From the NCBI GenBank assembly GCA_018399855.1, contig JAGYNX010000028.1, positions 1 through 13,686 of the forward strand: 13,686 nt of DNA, read 5' to 3'. Shown here piece by piece: positions 7,041 through 13,686 of the stretch. The position numbers and the translations under genes are program-made. The notes under the pieces were generated by a model, which saw only the letters and a program-made list of their open reading frames with translations, was not told the DNA's origin and did no database searches. The DNA is from Spirochaetota bacterium. GTDB lineage: Bacteria > Spirochaetota > UBA4802 > UB4802. The first letter of the stretch is position 1. Each line of letters opens with the position of its first letter.

Positions 7041-8186
7041 ATGGGTAAGAGAGTAGCCATATGCGCACTGGAACAGGTTAAGAATGAGCCGGATATCTGG
7101 TATCAGCGTTTTCAGGGAATGCTTCTTGATTGTCTTGAACCAATTCTTGAAAAGACAGGCGTCACTTTTGACATGGATAAGGGAATTAGAAACGTTATCA
7201 CGTGTTCAGATGACGTGTTTGATGCGCGAACAATATCTGACAGTGGTATTACCGATGTGGTGGGAGCGCATTTCAGGGGTGAAGAAAAGATGGCCCAGGA
7301 TAGTATCAATGGCCTTGGTTATGCCATGGCATGCATACTCTCCGGGCATGATGATGTTGTTTTGTACATGGGACATTGCAAAGAGTCACAGGCTGAGAGC
7401 AGGTACATGAACACTAACCTCGCCTATGATCCATTCTACATGCGTCCACTGGGGATCGATTTTTTGAGTGCCAACGCCTTTCAGGCCCGTGCGTACATGG
7501 AAAAGGCGGGTGTAGATGATGACCACCTGGCTGAGATCGTGGTCCGTTCGCGGAAGAACGCGGCAAAAAATCCTTATGCAAGGGAAAATGAAATGGTGAG
7601 TGGTGACCAGGTAAAGAATTCTCCATACCTGGCTGATCCAATAAGAGAACTTCACTTCTATCCCATGACAGACTGGGCTTTTGGCATGCTGTTGTGCAGT
7701 GAAGAGCGGGCAAAAGAGTTTTGCGATAATCCCGTATGGGTAACCGGATATGGAAGCTGCATGGACAGTTATTTTCCAGGGGACAGGGATATTATATCCA
7801 ATTTCGCGTTGAAGAATGCCGCTTCAAGGGCTTACAGCATGGCAGGCGTAAAAAATCCTCAAAAAGAAATTGACCTTTTTGAGCTGACCGACCAGTCGGC
7901 ATACCAGCTTCCCATGTGGGCAGAGGGTGTGGGGATCGTTGATGAATTTGCTGGTGGTAAATGGATTGAAGAAGGCGGCCCTGATAAGTCACAGGTTAAC
8001 CTTTCAGGAGGTATGCTCAATGGTAATCCTGTTATGCTTGGCGGTGCGGCCAGGGTTGCTGAAGCCTGGTATCAGCTGAGGGGCGAAGCAGGAGACCGCC
8101 AGTTGAAAAAGCCGAAGAAAGCACTCGCGCATGGAGTAACCGGTGCGATGGGACAGCATCACGGCGTGGTGATTCTGGAGAAGTGA
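7041..8186 (+). CDS. Divergent thiolase-fold protein A, lacking canonical Cys/His
   Basis: Member of the SCP2/lipid-transfer-type thiolase superfamily, 381 residues (usual about 380-400). I start at ATG 7041 because AAGGAGG at 7025-7031 lies 9 bases upstream; an in-frame TTG at 7032 is inside the spacer. Fold landmarks are VVLYMGHCKESQAES at 106-120 and the C-terminal VNLSGGMLNGNPVMLGGAARVAEAWYQL region from 319. The site that normally holds the nucleophilic Cys reads DSINGLGYA (87-95). The usual HPxG His is replaced by Asn (NGNPVM, N329), and the C-terminal CxG loop reads HGVTGAMGQHHG without Cys. Ordinary Claisen thiolysis by this chain is therefore doubtful. It probably pairs with protein B or a DUF35 subunit downstream, as a non-catalytic partner or in an aldol-type cleavage like Ltp2. 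The next gene follows after 10 bp. Confidence 0.85.
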   Translation: MGKRVAICALEQVKNEPDIWYQRFQGMLLDCLEPILEKTGVTFDMDKGIRNVITCSDDVFDARTISDSGITDVVGAHFRGEEKMAQDSINGLGYAMACILSGHDDVVLYMGHCKESQAESRYMNTNLAYDPFYMRPLGIDFLSANAFQARAYMEKAGVDDDHLAEIVVRSRKNAAKNPYARENEMVSGDQVKNSPYLADPIRELHFYPMTDWAFGMLLCSEERAKEFCDNPVWVTGYGSCMDSYFPGDRDIISNFALKNAASRAYSMAGVKNPQKEIDLFELTDQSAYQLPMWAEGVGIVDEFAGGKWIEEGGPDKSQVNLSGGMLNGNPVMLGGAARVAEAWYQLRGEAGDRQLKKPKKALAHGVTGAMGQHHGVVILEK

Positions 8187-8196
8187 GGAGGAAGTT

Positions 8197-9396
8197 ATGG
8201 CAAAGAAAAAGAAGAATAGAAACGTAGCAATAGTGGGCGTGGGACAGACACAGTATTCCAGTCACAGGGAAGATGTCAACCAGCCCGAGATGATACACGA
8301 GGCGGTAAGACTGGCACTGGCAGACGCCGGTATTACCATAGATGATGTTGACGCCATTGTCCATGGAAATATGGAGCTTTTTGAGATGATTCACCAGCCG
8401 GATCTCTGGCACGTGCTTGGAACGGGTGGTTATGGAAAAGATTCTTTCCGCATTACCACCGGGGGGACCACCGGTGCCACCCTTGCCTGCGCGGCTGATA
8501 ACCTTGTTGCTTCAGAAATGTATGACGTGGTAATGACCGTAGGGTTTGAGAAACTGCAGGAAGGACACACCACCGGCGGTATCACCAACATGGCGGATCC
8601 TCTATGGTCACGTCAGCTTCAAACCGGTGCCCTTACCGGATCAACCGGGTACAAGATGGAAAAAGAATTTGGCGAGGAACGGGCGAACCGGGCTGCCATG
8701 ATGTATCGTATCATCATGGATAAGCACGCGTGCCTGAATCATAATTCACACAGATCATTCGGCCTGGATTTTGACCAGATGGATGAATTAATGGAAAATT
8801 CTCCGCGCCTGGTGGGTGACCTTCGTCTGATACACATGTGTTCTCAATCTGACGGTTGTTGCGTGGTTATATTCGCCAGTGAGAAAAAAGCAAAGAAAAT
8901 GGCAAAGCCCCCGGTATGGGTGCGTGATCACATTACGGTACACAGGGAGGAAACCTTCAATATTTTCGGTTTCGACGAAAATTACCCGGTACCCATGACG
9001 CATCGATTCGCAGCGGAGCAGCTGTTCGCCCGCAACGGTATCGACAGCCCGGTTGATTACTTCGATGTGTTTGAGATGTATGATCCTTCAGGGTGGTGGG
9101 GAGCCGACTGGATGAGAGAGTTTTTTCTTTTCGAGAATGATGAGCACCTGAAGCTTATAGAAGAAAAAGAGATTATGATCGACGGCAAGATGCCAATTAA
9201 TCCTTCGGGTGGAGTAACGGCGGCTAATCCAATAGGGGCAACAGCCCTTGTCAGGGTTGCCGAGGCGGCGCTGCAGGTTCGCGGTGATGCGGGGGGGCAT
9301 CAGATTCCCGGGGATGTGAACCACGCACTGGCATCAGGTTTTGGAGGTACCATGTGGACGGTGCTGATGATGCTGGAAAGAGAATTGAGCTGGTAG
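8197..9396 (+). CDS. Divergent thiolase-fold protein B, lacking canonical Cys/His
   Basis: Second thiolase-superfamily paralogue, 399 residues, starting at ATG 8197 with GAGGAGG 5 bases upstream. The N-terminal VAIVGVGQTQYSS at 10-22, ALADAGITIDDVDAIVHG at 40-57 and DVVMTVGFEKLQEG at 110-123 are typical of SCP2-type thiolases. The nucleophile region reads RITTGGTTGATLA (85-97) with no Cys. The C-terminal motif is MPINPSGGVTAANPIGATAL, where the expected HPIG is NPIG (N344), and the final loop SGFGGTMW also lacks Cys. VFEMYDPSG (291-299) marks the central segment; Tyr295 is worth testing as an acid/base, because Ltp2-type retro-aldolases rely on tyrosines. Protein B is closer to standard sequences than protein A. 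It most likely forms a complex with A and the DUF35 proteins. C-C cleavage of a CoA thioester is the inferred role. Confidence 0.87.
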   Translation: MAKKKKNRNVAIVGVGQTQYSSHREDVNQPEMIHEAVRLALADAGITIDDVDAIVHGNMELFEMIHQPDLWHVLGTGGYGKDSFRITTGGTTGATLACAADNLVASEMYDVVMTVGFEKLQEGHTTGGITNMADPLWSRQLQTGALTGSTGYKMEKEFGEERANRAAMMYRIIMDKHACLNHNSHRSFGLDFDQMDELMENSPRLVGDLRLIHMCSQSDGCCVVIFASEKKAKKMAKPPVWVRDHITVHREETFNIFGFDENYPVPMTHRFAAEQLFARNGIDSPVDYFDVFEMYDPSGWWGADWMREFFLFENDEHLKLIEEKEIMIDGKMPINPSGGVTAANPIGATALVRVAEAALQVRGDAGGHQIPGDVNHALASGFGGTMWTVLMMLERELSW

Positions 9397-9405
9397 GGGG
9401 ATGAT

Positions 9406-10590
9406 ATGAGTGATCAGTTTGGAATAAAGGTAGAAGAAATATTCGATACCATGGAAGAACGTTTCCGCCCGGAAGGTGCTGAAGGAGTGGATGCGTCGTA
9501 TGGTTATGACATACAGGGTGTGGGTAAGTGGAAGCTAACCGTGAAAGACGGTCAAATGAAGATCGAAGAAGCCAATGACCTCGGCGATTGTGTGGCAGTT
9601 ACTATAACGGATGCTGACACATTCGTTGGTGTGAACATTGGTCAGGTCGATGCCATGAAAGCTTTTAACTCGGGGAAGTTCAAGGTGGATGGAGATCTTG
9701 GTGCCCTTGGCCAGACAGCGAAGATGTTCACGAAGTTTGTTTCCGGTAAGAAGGAAATGACAGTTGGTGATTTTATACAGGATATGTTTGCCACCCTGGA
9801 AGAAAGGTTTCAGCCAAAAAATGTTGAGGGACTGGATGTGACTATCACCTATGATATACAGGGGGACGGAGGCGGTTGCTGGACGGCTACCATTAAGGAC
9901 GGAACCTGTGTACTGAAAGAAGAGAGAATTGAAAAACCCACGGTTCGGCTGGAGGTGGGTGCAGCCGACTGGGTTGACGTTATGCTGGGAAAGGTGGACG
10001 CCATGACACTGCTCAGTGCGGGAAAAGCCGCCATTGAGGGTGATTCCAGCCTGGCATTGAAACTTGGTGAGATATTTTCAAAGTATATTGCGCCGGGCGA
10101 GATGGCCGAACCGGAACAGGAACTTGTGCGATTGAAAAAGGTGATATCCGTTGATCACCGTTTCGCTACCGGGCCTGTTATGGGAAAATTTCTGCAGGGA
10201 CTGAAAAACAAGAAAATAATTGCCAACAAGTGTCCCAAATGCGGAAGACTGCAGCTTCCTCCCCGTGAAGTGTGCGCAATATGCCGGGTGCGTGTGCCCG
10301 GAGTTGTTGAAGTGGGACCCAAAGGGCATATTACAATTAATGATATCGCGTATTATTCCAGCCCTGACCCGCTGACCGGAGAAACCAGGGAAACGCCATA
10401 TGGTTCTATTAACATACTTCTTGATGGCTGTAAAGGTAACGAGACCTTCTGGCACCTGCTAAGAAGAGACCAGATATTTGAAGTTGAAGAATCCTGGAAT
10501 GAAAAGAAGGGAACAAGGGTGCGTCCCGTATGGGCCGAGAACAGGATTGGCAGTATCAAGGATATCCTGTATTTCGAGATTGATAAGTAA
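9406..10590 (+). CDS. SCP2-SCP2-DUF35 fusion protein
   Basis: A 394-residue protein with three modules. Residues about 5-112 and 118-228 are two SCP2 (sterol carrier) domains that are clear repeats of each other: EIFDTMEERFRP matches DMFATLEERFQP, YGYDIQG matches ITYDIQG, and GQVDAMKAFNSGKFKVDGD matches GKVDAMTLLSAGKAAIEGD. Residues about 255-394 are a DUF35 domain with a zinc ribbon (CPKC at 276-279, CAIC at 290-293) followed by an OB fold. SCP2 domains bind acyl chains or sterols in a hydrophobic tunnel; DUF35 proteins bind thiolase-fold partners. Together they could deliver a hydrophobic acyl-CoA to the two thiolase-like neighbours. ATG 9406 is preceded by AGGGGG, 5 bases away, and lies 9 bp after the previous stop. 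Free-standing SCP2 or DUF35 proteins are the usual form, so this triple arrangement is unusual. Confidence 0.88.
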   Translation: MSDQFGIKVEEIFDTMEERFRPEGAEGVDASYGYDIQGVGKWKLTVKDGQMKIEEANDLGDCVAVTITDADTFVGVNIGQVDAMKAFNSGKFKVDGDLGALGQTAKMFTKFVSGKKEMTVGDFIQDMFATLEERFQPKNVEGLDVTITYDIQGDGGGCWTATIKDGTCVLKEERIEKPTVRLEVGAADWVDVMLGKVDAMTLLSAGKAAIEGDSSLALKLGEIFSKYIAPGEMAEPEQELVRLKKVISVDHRFATGPVMGKFLQGLKNKKIIANKCPKCGRLQLPPREVCAICRVRVPGVVEVGPKGHITINDIAYYSSPDPLTGETRETPYGSINILLDGCKGNETFWHLLRRDQIFEVEESWNEKKGTRVRPVWAENRIGSIKDILYFEIDK

Positions 10591-10601
10591 GGAGACCAGC
10601 A

Positions 10602-12014
10602 ATGAAAGAAGGTTTTGAAGACAGCTATATCGTTGAAGGAAAGATGGCACTTCCATACAGCTATTTCGCGGGAAGGGTGGGAAGTACGTTCTTAACCACC
10701 CTGCGTGATAAGAAGAAAATAATGGGAGTGAAATGTAACACATGCAACAAGGTGTTTGTTCCTCCCAGGCAGACATGTGAACGATGCATGGAAGATATCA
10801 GGGACAACTGGGTTGAGTTGAAAAATACCGGTACGGTTACCAATTTTACCGTTGTACGGTATGAGGATAAGCATATGCCAAAGAAAGTACCTTACGTGCT
10901 TGCCATGATTCACCTTGATGGTGCTGACACACCAATGACACACATTATTGAGGGTGTTAAACCCGAAAAGGTAAAGATCGGAATGCGTGTTGAAGCGGTC
11001 TTTGCTGATGAAGATACCAACACCATCATGAATATTGATCATTTTAAGCCGGTTACTGAAAAGATTGAAGTAAGAGAACGAGCTGATGCTGGTGGTACCG
11101 GGGCAAAAACATATACTGGTGAACAACCAGAAACAAAAAAAGGAGGAAAACCTGCCATGTCAAAAAAAGTTATTATTACCGCTGCACTTTCAGGTGCGGC
11201 AACAATGAAGAACCAGATCGATTCGGTGCCATATGAACCGAAGGAATTTGCCGAGGAAGCAGCACGATGTTACAAGGCCGGGGCGTCAATGGTGCACATA
11301 CACGCCAGGGAAGAAAATGGAATGCCTACACACGATGTGGCCAGGATAAAAGCAACACATGATGCAATAAAAGAGAAGACTCCGGAGCTGATTGTGAACC
11401 TGAGCTCAGCTGTCGGTATGGGAAAAACTCCGGAACAGCGCATAACCCAGATCCTGGAGATCAAGCCGGAGATGGCTTCATTAAATACCAACACAATGAA
11501 TTTCAGTATTGTGGACAGGAAGACTGGAAAAATATTCATCGATTTTATATTCGAAAACACCTTCACCATGTTACAGGACTTCGGAAAGGGAATGGAAGAA
11601 AACGGTATTAAGCCAGAAGTTGAAGTATATGACATGGGTGGACTTGATAACTGGAAAATTGTGGCAAAACAGGGAATATTTTCAAAACCGTATAACTTTA
11701 ATTTTGTCTGGGGTGTTGCGGGTGGTATGGCCTTCAGGCCCGATCTTTTCATGGTATTGAAGAACGCACTGCCCGAAGACGCGAATTATACCACATGCGG
11801 TGTGGGACTTGATGAATTTCCAGCAATAAACATGTCCTGCCTGTCAGGCGGTCATATGCGGGTTGGACTGGAAGACAACATAAAACTGCCAAACGGTGAA
11901 CTGGCCAAGGGAAGTTTTGAACTGGTTGAGTGGGCTACGAGAATATGCGAGATTTTAGGTAAAGAAATAGCCACACCTGATGAAGCCAGGGAGATCATGG
12001 GTATTAAGAAGTAA
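10602..12014 (+). CDS. DUF35 zinc-ribbon/OB-fold protein fused to beta-keto acid cleavage enzyme (BKACE/DUF849)
   Basis: A 470-residue fusion. Residues about 20-160 are a DUF35 domain: CNTC at 45-48, CERC at 59-62, then an OB fold with GTVTNFTVVRYED and PYVLAMIHLDGAD. A polar linker (about 161-185) joins it to a full BKACE (DUF849, Kce-like) TIM barrel from Met186. BKACEs exchange a beta-keto acid with acetyl-CoA to give acetoacetate and a shorter acyl-CoA. The Zn site fits MVHIHARE (H232, H234) and RVGLED (E424), as in 3-keto-5-aminohexanoate cleavage enzyme. ITAALSGAATM and NFVWGVAGGM are further family motifs. The 285-residue barrel is full length. Shine-Dalgarno TAAGGAG lies 7 bases before ATG 10602. 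The linker DNA contains a second strong ribosome site, so the enzyme may also be made alone. A sequencing indel is unlikely to explain the fusion because both other frames hit stops early in the linker, but this is not excluded. Confidence 0.88.
   Translation: MKEGFEDSYIVEGKMALPYSYFAGRVGSTFLTTLRDKKKIMGVKCNTCNKVFVPPRQTCERCMEDIRDNWVELKNTGTVTNFTVVRYEDKHMPKKVPYVLAMIHLDGADTPMTHIIEGVKPEKVKIGMRVEAVFADEDTNTIMNIDHFKPVTEKIEVRERADAGGTGAKTYTGEQPETKKGGKPAMSKKVIITAALSGAATMKNQIDSVPYEPKEFAEEAARCYKAGASMVHIHAREENGMPTHDVARIKATHDAIKEKTPELIVNLSSAVGMGKTPEQRITQILEIKPEMASLNTNTMNFSIVDRKTGKIFIDFIFENTFTMLQDFGKGMEENGIKPEVEVYDMGGLDNWKIVAKQGIFSKPYNFNFVWGVAGGMAFRPDLFMVLKNALPEDANYTTCGVGLDEFPAINMSCLSGGHMRVGLEDNIKLPNGELAKGSFELVEWATRICEILGKEIATPDEAREIMGIKK
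11141..11159 (+). promoter_or_regulatory. Internal Shine-Dalgarno and start codon for free BKACE
   Basis: AGGAGG at 11141-11146, preceded by seven A residues, lies 10 bases before an in-frame ATG at 11157 (Met186 of the fusion). This is as strong as any ribosome site in the operon and sits exactly where a free-standing BKACE would begin (MSKKVIITAAL). It either is a relic of two once separate genes or gives a second, shorter product from the same message. Confidence 0.65.
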
Positions 12015-12053
12015 TATGATTTCATAAAACACCAATGAATGAAAGAGGTTGAT

Positions 12054-12839
12054 ATGACGGTGAGTGAGAAATGCAGGTACGAGGTAACTGAAAAGGGTAT
12101 AGCGGTAGTAACTATACACAATCCTCCAATGAATGCCCTTGATGAAGAGACCATGTACAGCCTGGAAGAACTTGTATTAAAGGCTGAATCGGATCCTACT
12201 GCCAGGGTGGTAGTGATAACGGGAGAGGGACCCACCTTCGTCGTGGGGGCCGATGTAAACCGTGTGAAAGAAGTTACTACTGCCGAAGAAGGAAGAAGCC
12301 TTACTTCACAGGCGCAGGCCATCATTAACCGTATAGAAGATTGCAGAAAACCGGTGATTGCCGCCATCAATGGACTTTGCCTCGGAGGAGGCATGGAGCT
12401 TGCGATGGCGTGTCACCTGCGTTTTATATCTGACCAGGCACAGATGGGATTGCCCGAGATTATGCTGGGAATCATGCCGGGATTCGGCGGCACCCAGCGC
12501 AGTGCCCGGCTTCTTGGAACAGCCAGGGCACTCGAGATAATGCTTACCGCGAAATTTATAACCAGCGAAGAGGCGCTGGCCATCGGCCTGGTAAATGATG
12601 TATTTAGTAATGATAATCTAATGGAAGAAACTATCCGTTTTGCTGAAAAAATCGCGTCCAAAAGTCAGCTTGCCGTGAAGACTATAATGGAAGCTGTTCT
12701 TGATGGATCTACACTGTCATTAAAGGAAGGACTTGCACTGGAGAGCGAATGTTTTGGTCGACTTGCGGAAAGTGAAGATAAGGACGAAGGGATTGCCGCA
12801 TTCATGGAAAAACGTAAACCTGTATTTAAAGACAGGTAA
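12054..12839 (+). CDS. Enoyl-CoA hydratase/isomerase (crotonase) family protein
   Basis: Likely adds water to the double bond of an enoyl-CoA in the cytoplasm. Of two in-frame ATGs I choose 12054 (261 residues), because AGAGG at 12044-12048 is 5 bases upstream; the other at 12039 adds MKEVD. The crotonase fold is complete: NPPMNALDEET near 23-33, the first oxyanion-hole segment FVVGAD (62-67), the second NGLCLGGGMELAMAC (106-120), and GLPEIMLGIMPGFGGTQR (132-149). Both glutamates used for hydration are present, E115 in GGGMEL and E135 in LPEIMLG, so hydratase activity is more likely than isomerase alone. Length matches single-domain hydratases. The gene lies 39 bp after the BKACE fusion and fits a beta-oxidation-like step before C-C cleavage. 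Chain length and substrate cannot be read from sequence. Confidence 0.93.
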   Translation: MTVSEKCRYEVTEKGIAVVTIHNPPMNALDEETMYSLEELVLKAESDPTARVVVITGEGPTFVVGADVNRVKEVTTAEEGRSLTSQAQAIINRIEDCRKPVIAAINGLCLGGGMELAMACHLRFISDQAQMGLPEIMLGIMPGFGGTQRSARLLGTARALEIMLTAKFITSEEALAIGLVNDVFSNDNLMEETIRFAEKIASKSQLAVKTIMEAVLDGSTLSLKEGLALESECFGRLAESEDKDEGIAAFMEKRKPVFKDR

Positions 12840-12862
12840 TTAAGGAGTATGGGGGCGTTGTC

Positions 12863-13686
12863 ATGGAAAGGACTATTAACGAGGTCTTCCGAAACAGGGC
12901 AGATAGATATAAAGATCGCCTTGCGATAGAAAAAAAACTTGGAGGTAAATGGGAACAGGCAACCTGGACCCAGTATTACGAACGGGCACGTGCGACGGGA
13001 TTGGCGCTTGTTGACCTTGGACTTGAGAAGGGTGACAGGGTAGCTCTACTTTCAGAAAACAGGCTGGAATGGCTGTATACAGACATGGGTGTGCTCGGTG
13101 TGGGGGGATGTGTGGTTCCTATTTATGCCACCCTGACAGATGAAGAAGTGGAATATGTGGTAACCAATTCCGGTTCAAAATTTATCGTCGTTGAGAACGA
13201 TGAACAATTACAAAAGGCATTGTACAGCCTGAAACAAAATCCGGGCATAGTGAAAATCGTGGTGATGGATGAGGCTGATGCGAAAAACAAGTCCCCTGTA
13301 GTAATCAGTTTTAAAGAATTAATGAATCGTGGATTTGAAAAACAGAATGAAGAACCCGGCTTGTTTGAAAAGATTGCCGATGCTGTGGATCTAGAAGACC
13401 TGGGAAGTATCGTCTATACTTCGGGTACTACGGGGGCTCCCAAGGGGGCGATGATCACCCATAAGAATATCATGGCGGTGGTGAAATCACTTGATTCTGT
13501 TGAACCGAAATACGCTTTTGATACTGACCAGACAGTACCTTTTCTACCTTTGAGCCATGTGTTTGAAAAGATCGCGGGTCATTATTACGGCATGTACGTG
13601 GGAATAACCGCATCTTATGCAGAGAGTCTTGACACCATACTGCAGGATATACAGGAGAAGCAACCAACCGAGATACTGGCGGTTCC
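12863..13686 (+). CDS. AMP-forming acyl-CoA synthetase (long-chain type), 3' end beyond window
   Basis: Activates a carboxylic acid to its CoA thioester through an acyl-adenylate. The first 274 residues are visible. The N-terminal domain contains KGDRVALLSENRLEW (56-70) and GGCVVPIYATLTDEEVEYV (81-99), typical of FadD/FAA1-type long-chain ligases. The ATP-binding P-loop YTSGTTGAPKGAMITHKN is at 185-202 and is complete. FLPLSHVFEK (227-236) is the next conserved element. The family is usually about 600 residues, so more than half is missing. ATG 12863 follows GGGGG at 12851-12855 by 7 bases; AAGGAG at 12842-12847 is farther away. The gap to the hydratase gene is 23 bp, so it belongs to the same operon and probably activates the pathway's substrate. 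Long-chain specificity is inferred from family resemblance only. Confidence 0.93.
   Translation, partial: MERTINEVFRNRADRYKDRLAIEKKLGGKWEQATWTQYYERARATGLALVDLGLEKGDRVALLSENRLEWLYTDMGVLGVGGCVVPIYATLTDEEVEYVVTNSGSKFIVVENDEQLQKALYSLKQNPGIVKIVVMDEADAKNKSPVVISFKELMNRGFEKQNEEPGLFEKIADAVDLEDLGSIVYTSGTTGAPKGAMITHKNIMAVVKSLDSVEPKYAFDTDQTVPFLPLSHVFEKIAGHYYGMYVGITASYAESLDTILQDIQEKQPTEILAV

Noticed and set aside
12849..12911. An ATG at 12849 directly after AAGGAG, giving a short peptide before the acyl-CoA synthetase
   Set aside because: It is out of frame with the synthetase and stops after about 20 codons; the 12863 start gives a proper ligase N-terminus.

Overview
The window looks like a chromosomal segment of a Gram-negative, probably anaerobic or facultative bacterium. 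Evidence for an outer membrane is an ExbB/ExbD/TonB energising operon; the 7TM-DISM histidine kinase and the DUF35/thiolase-like/BKACE gene set fit Desulfobacterota or Spirochaetota, but the lineage cannot be fixed from sequence alone. No tRNA, rRNA, CRISPR array, insertion sequence or prophage gene was seen.

Layout. (1) 1-1946, minus: a sensor histidine kinase with a periplasmic carbohydrate-binding-like domain, seven membrane helices and a HisKA/HATPase core, cut by the left edge. (2) 1947-2357: an AT-rich divergent intergenic region with four tandem 10-bp repeats. (3) 2358-3981, plus: exbB-exbD-tonB, tightly packed. (4) 4089-5225, minus: a TrmA/RumA-family RNA uridine C5-methyltransferase, convergent to tonB and bordered on both sides by short purine-rich tandem repeats. 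(5) 5358-6200: an unrecognised membrane-anchored protein. (6) 6201-6449: a promoter and a structured, operator-like palindrome. (7) 6450-6998: a compact PHP-domain phosphoesterase. (8) 7041 to the right edge: a co-directional acyl-CoA catabolic operon with good ribosome binding sites and 9-39 bp gaps.

The operon is the centre of interest. It encodes two divergent thiolase-fold proteins that both appear to lack the usual catalytic Cys and His, two DUF35 zinc-ribbon/OB-fold proteins (one carrying two tandem SCP2 domains, the other fused in frame to a complete beta-keto acid cleavage enzyme), an enoyl-CoA hydratase with both catalytic glutamates, and an AMP-forming acyl-CoA synthetase running off the right edge. 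In characterised systems (Ltp2-ChsH2 steroid side-chain aldolase, BbsAB of anaerobic toluene degradation, archaeal thiolase-DUF35-HMG-CoA synthase), DUF35 proteins hold a thiolase-fold partner and help bind CoA substrates. By inference the cluster activates an organic acid, hydrates an enoyl-CoA, cleaves a C-C bond in a thiolase-like/DUF35 complex and disposes of a beta-keto acid through the BKACE reaction. The substrate is unknown. The DUF35-BKACE fusion, with a strong Shine-Dalgarno site inside its linker, is the most unusual single feature.
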